Source: Candidatus Bathyarchaeota archaeon (GTDB taxonomy: Archaea > Thermoproteota > Bathyarchaeia > RBG-16-48-13 > GCA-020345945). Taken from it: a stretch of 6,976 nt of DNA. The DNA lies in NCBI GenBank assembly GCA_020345945.1, contig CP070773.1, positions 545,190 to 552,165 of the forward strand. Reading direction: 5' to 3'. The notes beneath the pieces were generated by a model. That model was not told the origin of the DNA. It was given only the letters and a program-made list of their open reading frames with translations, and ran no database searches. A program made the translations under genes and the position numbers. Each line of letters begins with the position of its first letter. Within the stretch, counting starts at the first letter, position 1. Below are positions 1 through 5,604 of this stretch, piece by piece.

Positions 1-278
1 AAGACCAGTTCCTCATCGCCCTGAGGCTTGCCTTCACCCAGAGCATATTGGACTCAAGGATACAGGCAGACAACTACTGCCTCCTTATGGATGAATGCAT
101 ATCCAGTAGTGATGAGCCTAGGAAGCAAGGGATCTTCAATGTACTCGAAGCGATGAAGAATACGTTCCGACAGATATTCATCATCGCCCACGAAGACATA
201 TCCAACCTTGTAGATTATCACCTTGTTTTGGCGAGGGATGAGAACGGTTATACCCAGATCCGATCTAAGAGCTGGTAG
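1..278 (+). CDS. rad50: Rad50-type ABC ATPase, C-terminal end (5' partial)
   Basis: Only the last 91 residues are present, read from position 3; the gene enters from the left edge, so no start lies in the window. Seen: DQFLIALRLAF directly at the left edge matches the tail of an ABC signature helix (the SGG part is cut off). It is followed by a Walker B-like LLMDEC (residues 27-32), a D-loop-like SSSDE, and an H-loop region IIAHED. This order is that of the C-terminal lobe of Rad50/SMC-type ATPases. Known: Rad50 dimerises with Mre11, binds and tethers DNA ends, and drives ATP-dependent end processing. Context: nurA begins 2 nt after the TAG stop and herA follows, the classic archaeal resection operon, which favours Rad50 over other SMC-like ATPases. 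Odd: the segment after Walker B is C-I-S-S-S rather than the usual E-P/G-type run. The coiled coil and zinc hook lie outside the window. Confidence 0.82.
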   Translation, partial: DQFLIALRLAFTQSILDSRIQADNYCLLMDECISSSDEPRKQGIFNVLEAMKNTFRQIFIIAHEDISNLVDYHLVLARDENGYTQIRSKSW

Positions 279-280
279 CG

Positions 281-1282
281 ATGCTGTCCACCAAGAAACT
301 AACGTCCATAACCGATGAACTCGACCTCAAAGGAATTAGGGGTGGAATGACTCCGGTCTCACTCGGTACGGTTTTTCAGGTTCCTGAAGAGGACGAGGAG
401 GAGTTACCCCTCACCGAGCCTGGCAAGCTGATCCCTGTCAAGATCAAGTCGCTCCCCCCTCGCAGGAGAGTTGTAGCCCTTGATGGAACGAGTATGGTCT
501 TGGGAAAAGGAGAAGACTCCATCGTCGGTGCGGTAAGGGGATCGATAGTTGTTAGGGAACCAGAAGTTCCTGGGTTCAAGACCCAGAATTATGGACCGTA
601 TCTCGTCTGTTTCACCAGCCAGAATAAGGGGGAAGTATACGGTAGACTCAGATCTCAGATCTTTCAACTCCCGAAGACACGGAAGACTCCTAATCTAGGA
701 AAGATGATAGACTGGACTAGAAATCTTCTCGAGAAGCAACTCCAACTCGAGATAGCCAAGAACTATCAGCAATCTCTTCTTCTCTTCGACGGTTCGATGA
801 CGATCTCGAGGGACAGCCCGAAAAGTCACCTCTTAGAGTTGATTAATATCGCAGCTAAGAACGGTAATGATATAGTCTCTGTCTCTAAACATACTACTCT
901 AACCTTGAAAGGAACGGGGAGGAGTATTCTGTCTCCTCTTGAAGAGGTCACTGGATCCTGCTACTGTGATGTCAAACCTCATCTTTCAACTTCTACTAAA
1001 TACTATACGCCGATCAGAATCTTCACTGTCAAACTCAGTCAGAAAGGAGAAGCCTTTAGAGTAGACATACCTATCAACTCCTCTAAGGAACATGAAGAAC
1101 TTCTCTCTGAGGTAGCTGGTCTCGCCGGGGCGTTTGGGTATCCTGAGGAGCTCAGGATTGCTCATATCGCATGCATCTTCAGTTCCTTGGAGGTCTTAGA
1201 GTTACAGGCTGCGGCGGTAGAGAAATACGACCTAGAGTTGAGAGAAGAGATCAGGGAGAAGATCTTTGGTCCCTGGGGGTGA
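281..1282 (+). CDS. nurA: NurA 5'-3' DNA nuclease
   Basis: This 333-residue protein matches the NurA family in length and motifs. Known: NurA is an RNase H-like, Mn-dependent 5'-3' nuclease that docks on the hexameric HerA translocase and resects DNA ends together with Mre11-Rad50. Seen: VVALDGTS (residues 64-71) carries the presumed first catalytic Asp (D68). There is a conserved-looking acidic helix (ROW around R147-E157), a second acidic motif LLLFDGS (D170), and VSVSKHTTLT (K203, H204), typical of the family core. The C-terminal part (about 260-320) ends in the GYPEEL...AHIA region that closes the NurA fold. The ATG at 281 follows the upstream TAG by 2 nt and has only a weak ribosome binding site (CTGGT), fitting translational coupling. 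The stop overlaps the herA start by 4 nt (GTGA). An acidic run E36-E41 lies between the N-terminal arm and the core. Identification is firm; the exact metal ligands are inferred from motif position. Confidence 0.93.
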   Translation: MLSTKKLTSITDELDLKGIRGGMTPVSLGTVFQVPEEDEEELPLTEPGKLIPVKIKSLPPRRRVVALDGTSMVLGKGEDSIVGAVRGSIVVREPEVPGFKTQNYGPYLVCFTSQNKGEVYGRLRSQIFQLPKTRKTPNLGKMIDWTRNLLEKQLQLEIAKNYQQSLLLFDGSMTISRDSPKSHLLELINIAAKNGNDIVSVSKHTTLTLKGTGRSILSPLEEVTGSCYCDVKPHLSTSTKYYTPIRIFTVKLSQKGEAFRVDIPINSSKEHEELLSEVAGLAGAFGYPEELRIAHIACIFSSLEVLELQAAAVEKYDLELREEIREKIFGPWG

Positions 1283-2712
1283 AGAGAACGAACATCTTGA
1301 ACAAGAAAGGTGACGAGATATACATCCTGCTTAGACCTGAAGAGAATCTGAGGATCGGTGAATGCCTTGACATAGGAGGAATAGTCGCCCAGGTCATCGA
1401 TATCGAGTATGCTACTCTTCCCGGGATATTGGAGCATATCCTTCGAAAATCTCTCCTTGGAGAACCCGAGGTGAAGGAGCAGTCCCAGGAAGAGGTAAGA
1501 ACTCTCCTCGATACGGTGGCTGATCACAGGTTGGCTATCGCGAAGATCCGAGGAAGACTCGGCAAGGACGGGTACCGACATGGACTCATCGAGTTCTCCA
1601 TTGCTAGAAGTAATACGCCAATAGTCAAGATTGAACCCGAAGAATTTCTCAGGCTCCTTGGGATCGAGTCGCCGTTCGAGGCGAGTTTCGCCCAGCTACT
1701 CACAAATCCTCCCGCTGAGTTCAAGTTACTCTTGGACAAGCTAGGCATAAACTTGATCACTGGTATGAAGGGCTCAGGCAAATCCTATTCGGCTAAAAAG
1801 ATCCTCCTCAGACTGATCGAGAAAGGAAAAGTGACCTTAGTTTTCGACTTGAATGGTGAGTATCTTAACCTCTGGAGGGATGATTCCAGCAAGCCAGGCG
1901 ACTATGCAGCCTATATCAAGGTCTTGAACCCAAGGGCGACGAGGGCGACGGCGAACGAGATCCCTTTCAGAATACCGTTAGAAGAGGTAAGCTACGATGA
2001 GTTCGCCGACTTCACTAACATCGATAGAACCACCCAGATGTATAATGAACTTATCATCTTCTGGAGCAATCAACGAGGAAGTTTCGATCTCAACGACCTT
2101 GAACAGTATGTGCGTGGGATTCAGAACGAGTTTGTACGGAGAGGCTTGGAAGGAAAGATTAGAGCTGCCAGAGCCATGAACCTCTTTGGGCCAAGTGATA
2201 TCGCTGGGCTGATTACTGATCTCCAGGAGACTGGCGGAGCGTTGGTCTTGAATCTTACCAACGTCACAAGGAAGGAGAGAGAGGTATTAGTAAAGTTCGT
2301 CATGCGGAGGCTTGCCCAGCTGGGTCGACAGAACCAGATCAAGCCCATATCCGTCTTTGTAGAGGAGGCTCAGCTCTATATCTCTCGTGAGATGGTCGAT
2401 GATCTCCTTACGAGAATGCGTCACTACGGAATCTTTCCAACATTTATCACAAATGACCCGAGGACACTTCCGTCAGAGGTCTTCTCACTCTGTGACAACC
2501 TTATCTCTTTCAGGTTCCACAATCCGGACGATCTAACCCAGATCGCTAAAGCAAAGATGATAGATGTTGAGACCTTGGAGTTGCTCCGTCAGATCCAAGA
2601 CCGGCAGTGTATAGTGATTGGAAACGTCACGAAGAACTTCCCTCTCCTCATGGAGATCATGCCTGAACCGAATGTCATGATGGGGGGAGAGACTAAGCAG
2701 CTCTTCAGCTAG
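1279..2712 (+). CDS. herA: HerA hexameric DNA translocase/helicase
   Basis: This is a 477-residue FtsK/HerA-family ATPase. Known: HerA forms a hexameric ring that pumps DNA into NurA, giving long 3' overhangs for recombination. Seen: an N-terminal HAS-barrel region (about 1-90), a conserved-looking LAIAKIRGRL segment, Walker A GMKGSGKS (residues 162-169), VFDLNGEY after it (a HerA hallmark), Walker B VFVEEAQ (359-365), and a sensor-like FITNDPRTLPSEV. The start is set at GTG 1279, overlapping the nurA TGA as GTGA. A longer frame opens at ATG 1171, but it would overlap nurA by 112 nt and add 36 residues with no HAS-barrel character, so it is rejected. The overlap implies coupled, near-stoichiometric translation with nurA, suiting proteins that form one machine. 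Nothing looks truncated; the catalytic E of Walker B and the P-loop Lys are present. Confidence 0.95.
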   Translation: MKRTNILNKKGDEIYILLRPEENLRIGECLDIGGIVAQVIDIEYATLPGILEHILRKSLLGEPEVKEQSQEEVRTLLDTVADHRLAIAKIRGRLGKDGYRHGLIEFSIARSNTPIVKIEPEEFLRLLGIESPFEASFAQLLTNPPAEFKLLLDKLGINLITGMKGSGKSYSAKKILLRLIEKGKVTLVFDLNGEYLNLWRDDSSKPGDYAAYIKVLNPRATRATANEIPFRIPLEEVSYDEFADFTNIDRTTQMYNELIIFWSNQRGSFDLNDLEQYVRGIQNEFVRRGLEGKIRAARAMNLFGPSDIAGLITDLQETGGALVLNLTNVTRKEREVLVKFVMRRLAQLGRQNQIKPISVFVEEAQLYISREMVDDLLTRMRHYGIFPTFITNDPRTLPSEVFSLCDNLISFRFHNPDDLTQIAKAKMIDVETLELLRQIQDRQCIVIGNVTKNFPLLMEIMPEPNVMMGGETKQLFS

Positions 2713-2822
2713 ACAATGTGTAAGGGCGTCAATATCTCCTCGGGAGCACGGTCGTGTTGCTGGTATTCTCTAAGGTCTTGAATACGGGCTTTACTACTTT
2801 TTCTAGCTGGTGCTGGGTCTAA
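2709..2822 (-). other. Possible decayed H3-type histone tail segment
   Basis: Reading the minus strand just past the histone stop, in a different frame, gives an open stretch ending at a TAG that overlaps the herA stop. It contains PARKSSKAR (2784-2810) followed by IQDLREYQQHD (2751-2783). Compared by eye with the eukaryotic H3 alpha-N helix LREIRRYQKST, the second segment shares R, Y and Q at fixed spacing, with I/L, D/E and L/I conservative pairs, and the basic ARKSS precedes it as a tail would. There is no start codon in the short frame and no histone fold after it. It could be a remnant of a second histone gene, a frameshift-accessible basic C-terminal tail for the upstream histone, or chance. 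The evidence is a short visual match, so confidence is low. Confidence 0.25.
2791..2804 (+). terminator. T-rich archaeal-type terminator after herA
   Basis: A pyrimidine-rich stretch with five consecutive T (2798-2802), followed by C-T, lies about 80 nt past the herA stop and before the convergent histone gene ends. Archaeal RNA polymerase commonly terminates at such oligo-T tracts without a hairpin. No stable stem is visible before it. This is a candidate only; the same bases also lie in the histone-like minus-strand frame. Confidence 0.4.
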
Positions 2823-3070
2823 GATATTTTTGCGGGGGTTGCGTGGAGTTTTGTTATTGCTAGGATCACTTCTGAGGCTTCGGCAACGTCTCTTCTCTTC
2901 ATCGTTACCCTCCTGTCGAGTTTGACGGACTCGGCTGCCTTCCACGCGATCGTGGTTCCGATCTCTTCAAGGACCTGTGCAAGTTCTTTTGCTGCGTCTT
3001 CTCCTATCCTCTCTGATCCTGCCTTCCGTAGAATTCTCTCGCATTGCGCGATAGTTAAGTTCTCACTCAT
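2819..3070 (-). CDS. Archaeal histone (HMf/HTa-like single histone fold)
   Basis: An 83-residue protein with one complete histone fold. Known: archaeal histones dimerise by handshake and wrap DNA in tetramers or longer superhelical hypernucleosomes. Seen: helix 1 around ERILRKAGSE (11-20), the long helix 2 from about 23 to 50 (EDAAKELAQVLEEIG), and the loop-2 signature RVTMKRRD (R54, T56, D61), the RxTxxxxD motif that fixes the loop and contacts DNA, then helix 3 to about residue 75. Length is slightly above the usual 65-70 because of a short N-terminal extension and a C-terminal HATPAKIS tail. Odd: W43 in helix 2 and C10 near the N-terminus are not typical. The ATG start is supported by an AGGGGTG ribosome binding site 7 nt upstream. 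The gene is monocistronic, divergent from the flavin reductase/arsS operon and convergent with herA. Confidence 0.93.
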   Translation of the reverse strand: MSENLTIAQCERILRKAGSERIGEDAAKELAQVLEEIGTTIAWKAAESVKLDRRVTMKRRDVAEASEVILAITKLHATPAKIS

Positions 3071-3077
3071 GGGATAA

Positions 3078-3084
3078 CACCCCT
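3078..3084 (-). promoter_or_regulatory. Ribosome binding site of the histone gene
   Basis: The minus strand reads AGGGGTG, 7 nt before the ATG at 3070. It is one mismatch from the archaeal GGAGGTG consensus and decides the start. Confidence 0.6.
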
Positions 3085-3112
3085 CTCCGGTTTACTTAGT
3101 ATTGTGTATAGA

Positions 3113-3153
3113 CTATCTAAATGTAATTCTTCCCCTCCAGGAGCGCTTTTTAG
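3113..3153 (-). promoter_or_regulatory. Candidate histone promoter (two alternative TATA-like elements)
   Basis: Two A/T-rich elements on the minus strand could serve as TATA boxes for the histone. CTAAAAAG (3146-3153) would place transcription start near 3125 with a leader of about 55 nt. ATTTAGATAG (3113-3122) would place it near 3092, just ahead of the ribosome binding site. Neither has a clear BRE. A small inverted repeat GCCG-6 nt-CGGC (3153-3166) abuts the first element and might be a protein site or chance. Confidence 0.35.
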
Positions 3154-3198
3154 CCGAAAAACCGGCATCGGGCGTGATCATCTAGCTAAGATAGTTCT

Positions 3199-3213
3199 CG
3201 AAACTTGTATAAG
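3199..3213 (+). promoter_or_regulatory. Archaeal BRE/TATA promoter of the flavin reductase-arsS operon
   Basis: CGAAACTTGTATAAG resembles a BRE (CGAAA) followed directly by a TATA element (TTGTATAAG). At the usual spacing of about 25 nt, transcription would start near 3235, giving a leader of roughly 60 nt to the ATG at 3298. It is the best TATA match in the 227-nt divergent region. Confidence 0.55.
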
Positions 3214-3285
3214 GCGGGTTGCGAAGACTGGGCATCGTTCAGAGAATCGAGTCCATAAGTATCTGGATGTCACTGGGATAGTGCT

Positions 3286-3291
3286 AGGAGG
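3286..3291 (+). promoter_or_regulatory. Strong ribosome binding site of the flavin reductase-like gene
   Basis: AGGAGG with a 6-nt spacer to the ATG at 3298; the clearest Shine-Dalgarno in the window, and it fixes the start of the operon's first gene. Confidence 0.8.
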
Positions 3292-3297
3292 GATTTC

Positions 3298-3876
3298 ATG
3301 AAAAAATCTTTAGGTGCGAGGACTCTCGCTTTTCCAACACCAACCTGGGTTGTGGGGACCTACGACAAGGAAGGAAGACCGAACGTGATGACTGCAGCCT
3401 GGGGAGGAATCTGCTGTTCTAAACCACCCTGTATTGGTGTCTCTCTCAGAGAGGCAACTTACAGCTATGGTAATATCGTAAGACGAAAGGCATATACAGT
3501 GAGCATAGCTTCTGAGGAACACGTAAGGGAGACAGACTATTTCGGGATCGCCTCGGGAAGAGACATAGACAAGTTCTCCGAAACCGGACTCACTCCAGTG
3601 AAGAGCGATCTCGTCGACGCTCCCTACGTAGAGGAGTTTCCTCTGATCTTAGAGTGTAGACTGATCGACACAATCAAGATTGGGCTTCATACACGATTCA
3701 TCGGAGAGATCTTAGACGTCAAGGCAGATCCCTCTATACTCGATGAGAACGGGCTTCCTGATATAGAAAAACTGAGACCAATCCTCTACAGTCCAGGAAA
3801 TCGTCTCTACCATGGAGTCGGAAAATGTCTTGCAAAAGCCTTCTCGATAGGAAAGGAAAAGCCAACTAGATCGTGA
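3298..3876 (+). CDS. Flavin reductase-like FMN-binding protein
   Basis: A 192-residue protein of the flavin reductase-like (DIM6/NTAB, FMN-binding split barrel) family. Known: members bind FMN in a dimeric six-stranded barrel and typically reduce flavin with NAD(P)H, or use bound FMN as a redox cofactor. Seen: [21 protein letters not shown] (first strands, about 15-35), [10 protein letters not shown] (41-50) and the TYSYGNI segment (54-60), which together form the usual FMN phosphate and ring environment. A central [16 protein letters not shown] (about 79-94) and the [22 protein letters not shown] strands follow, ending near LYHGVGK. Cysteines C39, C40 and C45 cluster beside the flavin-binding segment. 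It is the first gene of an apparent operon, with arsS 33 nt downstream, so it may feed electrons to, or act on intermediates of, the arsenic pathway; that role is inferred from position alone. No membrane segment or signal peptide is seen. Confidence 0.9.
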   Translation: MKKSLGARTLAFPTPTWVVGTYDKEGRPNVMTAAWGGICCSKPPCIGVSLREATYSYGNIVRRKAYTVSIASEEHVRETDYFGIASGRDIDKFSETGLTPVKSDLVDAPYVEEFPLILECRLIDTIKIGLHTRFIGEILDVKADPSILDENGLPDIEKLRPILYSPGNRLYHGVGKCLAKAFSIGKEKPTRS

Positions 3877-3899
3877 TACAGCTGAAATCCTCTATGATC

Positions 3900-3905
3900 A
3901 GGTGA
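3900..3905 (+). promoter_or_regulatory. Ribosome binding site supporting the TTG start of arsS
   Basis: AGGTGA (3900-3905) is a good match to the archaeal anti-Shine-Dalgarno and lies 4 nt before TTG 3910. An in-frame TGA at 3895 excludes any longer start, and no ATG occurs before the conserved core, so TTG is the only reasonable start. Confidence 0.65.
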
Positions 3906-3909
3906 GTCT

Positions 3910-4866
3910 TTGAACGATTTCGATGACAGAATCAGAGAGATCATCGGATCGGACCTTTATTCTCGTAATATCGAGACGATACAGCCCAACATAGGACTCC
4001 GCTGCAACAACCAGTGTATTCATTGTCACGTAAAGTCTTCACCTGAAAGGACTGAGATGATGGACTGGCAGATTATGCAGCTTATACTCGACGTGGCAAG
4101 AAGGGTGCAGCCGAAACTAGTAGATATAACTGGTGGGGCGCCTGAGCTCAACCCATTACTACGCCGTTTTGTGGCTGCTCTAAAGAAGGATGGTCAGAAC
4201 GTTCAGGTGAGAACGAATCTGACTGTTCTGCTTGAACCAGGAATGGAGTCCATTATAGAGTTCTATAGAGATGCTGAAGTCAAACTCGTTGCTTCTCTCC
4301 CCTGCTACCTAAAGAAGGAAGTCGACTTCCAACGGGGCGTAGGTGTCTTCGAGAAGAGTGTGAGAGTTCTTGGAGAGTTGAATAGGCTTGGCTACGGATC
4401 GGACCAACGGCTTATCCTCGATCTCGTATACAACCCAGAAGACGCCTTTCTCCCGCCAAAACAAGCTTCACTAGAGAAAGAGTACAGGGAGGAACTCTCC
4501 AAGAACTTCGGTATAGCCTTCAACAATCTGCTTACGATCACTAACATGCCGATTGGGCGTTTTCGAGAGATGCTGAAAGAGAACGGTTCGTTCACTGAGT
4601 ATCAACAGCTCCTCAAAAACTCGTTTAATCCTGAAACCATCGAGACTCTAATGTGTAGAAGTCAGATCAACATTGGCTGGGATGGGAGAATGTTCGACTG
4701 TGACTTCAACCTCGCGCAAGGGCTCTCGATGAGTGAGGGTGTACCATCACATATCCGGGATTTCGAACCGTCCTTACACTGTGAAAGGAGGATTGTCACC
4801 GGGAGTCACTGCTTCGGCTGTACCGCTGGACATGGCTCGTCTTGTGGGGGAGCCTTGATAGCATAG
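3910..4866 (+). CDS. arsS: Arsenosugar biosynthesis radical SAM protein ArsS
   Basis: A 318-residue radical SAM enzyme matching the ArsS family (TIGR04167, earlier called rSAM/SeCys-domain protein) almost end to end. Known: ArsS acts after arsenic methylation and is reported to join dimethylated arsenic to the 5'-deoxyadenosyl group of SAM, the first committed step to arsenosugars. Seen: the 4Fe-4S motif CNNQCIHC (C32, C36, C39), DITGGAPELNP (71-81) for SAM binding, RTNLTVLLEPG, VASLPCYLKKEVDFQRGVG, LILDLVYNP, TNMPIGRF, and the C-terminal DUF3641 region with MCR (C249), FDCDFN (C264), and HCFGCTAGHGSSCGGA (C301, C304, C312). C312 is the position occupied by selenocysteine in some relatives; here it is encoded by TGT. 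The TTG start is supported by AGGTGA. The gene sits 33 nt after the flavin reductase gene and 30 nt before transferase 1, suggesting one transcript. Family assignment is firm; activity in this organism is inferred. Confidence 0.95.
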   Translation: MNDFDDRIREIIGSDLYSRNIETIQPNIGLRCNNQCIHCHVKSSPERTEMMDWQIMQLILDVARRVQPKLVDITGGAPELNPLLRRFVAALKKDGQNVQVRTNLTVLLEPGMESIIEFYRDAEVKLVASLPCYLKKEVDFQRGVGVFEKSVRVLGELNRLGYGSDQRLILDLVYNPEDAFLPPKQASLEKEYREELSKNFGIAFNNLLTITNMPIGRFREMLKENGSFTEYQQLLKNSFNPETIETLMCRSQINIGWDGRMFDCDFNLAQGLSMSEGVPSHIRDFEPSLHCERRIVTGSHCFGCTAGHGSSCGGALIA

Positions 4867-4896
4867 AAGATTGAACCTGGCTGATGTAAAAGTTAC

Positions 4897-5604
4897 TTGA
4901 CGGTTGTGAAGTTGAAGATCAATACTTGCATCCTATTAATGGTCAAGTACCCTGAGAAAGGAAAGGTGAAGGGCCGTCTTAGCCGTGAAACAGACGAGAC
5001 GTTTGCAGTGGATCTCTATCGGAACTTTGTCTTGGATGAACTTTCGATGCTTGAACGGTCAAGCATCCCTTTTGTAGTCTGCTTTGATCCGGCGGACGCG
5101 ATGAAAAAGTTCAAGGATTGGTTGGGGTCGGAGTATGAATATTTGGCGCAGAGAGGGGAGGATCTGGGTGAACGGCTCAGCAACGGTCTGTCTGACGCAT
5201 TCTCTATGGGAGTAGAAAATGCTATAGTGATGGGAAGTGATATCCCGGATCTTCCGGAGAAGATACTGCTTGAGGCCTGTGCTGCTCTCGAGACCAACGA
5301 TGCGGTAATCGGACCATCGCCGGATGGTGGATACTATCTTATCGGCTTCCAGAAGACTGCTTTTCTTCCCTCAGTGTTCAAGGGGATAGCATGGAGTACA
5401 GAGACGGTGTTCAGGAAGACTGTTGAGAAGCTGAGAAGAGTCGGGTCCAGCTACTATACGCTGCCTTCTTGGGCTGACATCGATACACTTAGAGACCTCG
5501 AAAATCTTTTCGAGAGGAGCGTGGACTCGGTCTTCAGCTCTTCAAAGACGATGATGTATCTTTCCCAACATCGAGAGATGCTGGGCGAAAAGTTTCTAGG
5601 CTAA
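4897..5604 (+). CDS. TIGR04282-type transferase 1 of arsenosugar loci (DUF2064, CofC-like)
   Basis: A 235-residue GT-A-fold protein of the DUF2064/TIGR04282 family (rSAM/selenodomain-associated transferase 1), related to CofC nucleotidyltransferases. Seen: a P-loop-like KYPEKGKVKGRL (17-28), QRGEDLGERL (85-94), MGSDIPDLP (112-120) with the presumed metal-binding D115, IGPSPDGGYYLIG (138-150), and WADIDTLRDLE near the C-terminal part. Known: the family travels with ArsS and a second transferase and is assigned to arsenosugar assembly by association; the exact donor is not established. Odd: the family's usual V-K-T-R-L is V-K-G-R-L here. The start is TTG 4897 or GTG 4906, three codons later; neither has a convincing ribosome binding site (GGCTGATG lies about 10 nt before the TTG). 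It ends in a 9-bp tail-to-tail overlap with transferase 2. About 30 residues after the domain (from about 205) carry no recognised motif. Confidence 0.9.
   Translation: MTVVKLKINTCILLMVKYPEKGKVKGRLSRETDETFAVDLYRNFVLDELSMLERSSIPFVVCFDPADAMKKFKDWLGSEYEYLAQRGEDLGERLSNGLSDAFSMGVENAIVMGSDIPDLPEKILLEACAALETNDAVIGPSPDGGYYLIGFQKTAFLPSVFKGIAWSTETVFRKTVEKLRRVGSSYYTLPSWADIDTLRDLENLFERSVDSVFSSSKTMMYLSQHREMLGEKFLG

Noticed and set aside
48..278. TTG 48 as the start of a 76-residue protein
   Set aside because: The frame is open to the left edge and already encodes the ABC signature helix before TTG, so this is the end of a larger ATPase.
1171..1278. ATG 1171 as an upstream start for herA
   Set aside because: It would bury 112 nt of nurA and add residues without HAS-barrel character; the GTGA overlap at 1279 is the usual arrangement for coupled nurA-herA.
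1162..1581. 139-codon minus-strand frame under nurA/herA
   Set aside because: It is antisense to two firmly identified genes, has no recognisable domain and no ribosome binding site.
2823..2945. Minus-strand frame running antisense-in-frame-shift through the histone gene into the gap
   Set aside because: The part overlapping the histone is a shadow of it; only the segment beyond the histone stop has any histone-like character and is reported separately.
3104..3301. 65-codon plus-strand frame between the histone and the flavin reductase-like gene
   Set aside because: It covers the divergent promoter region, including the TATA element and ribosome binding site of the next gene, and its translation shows no domain.
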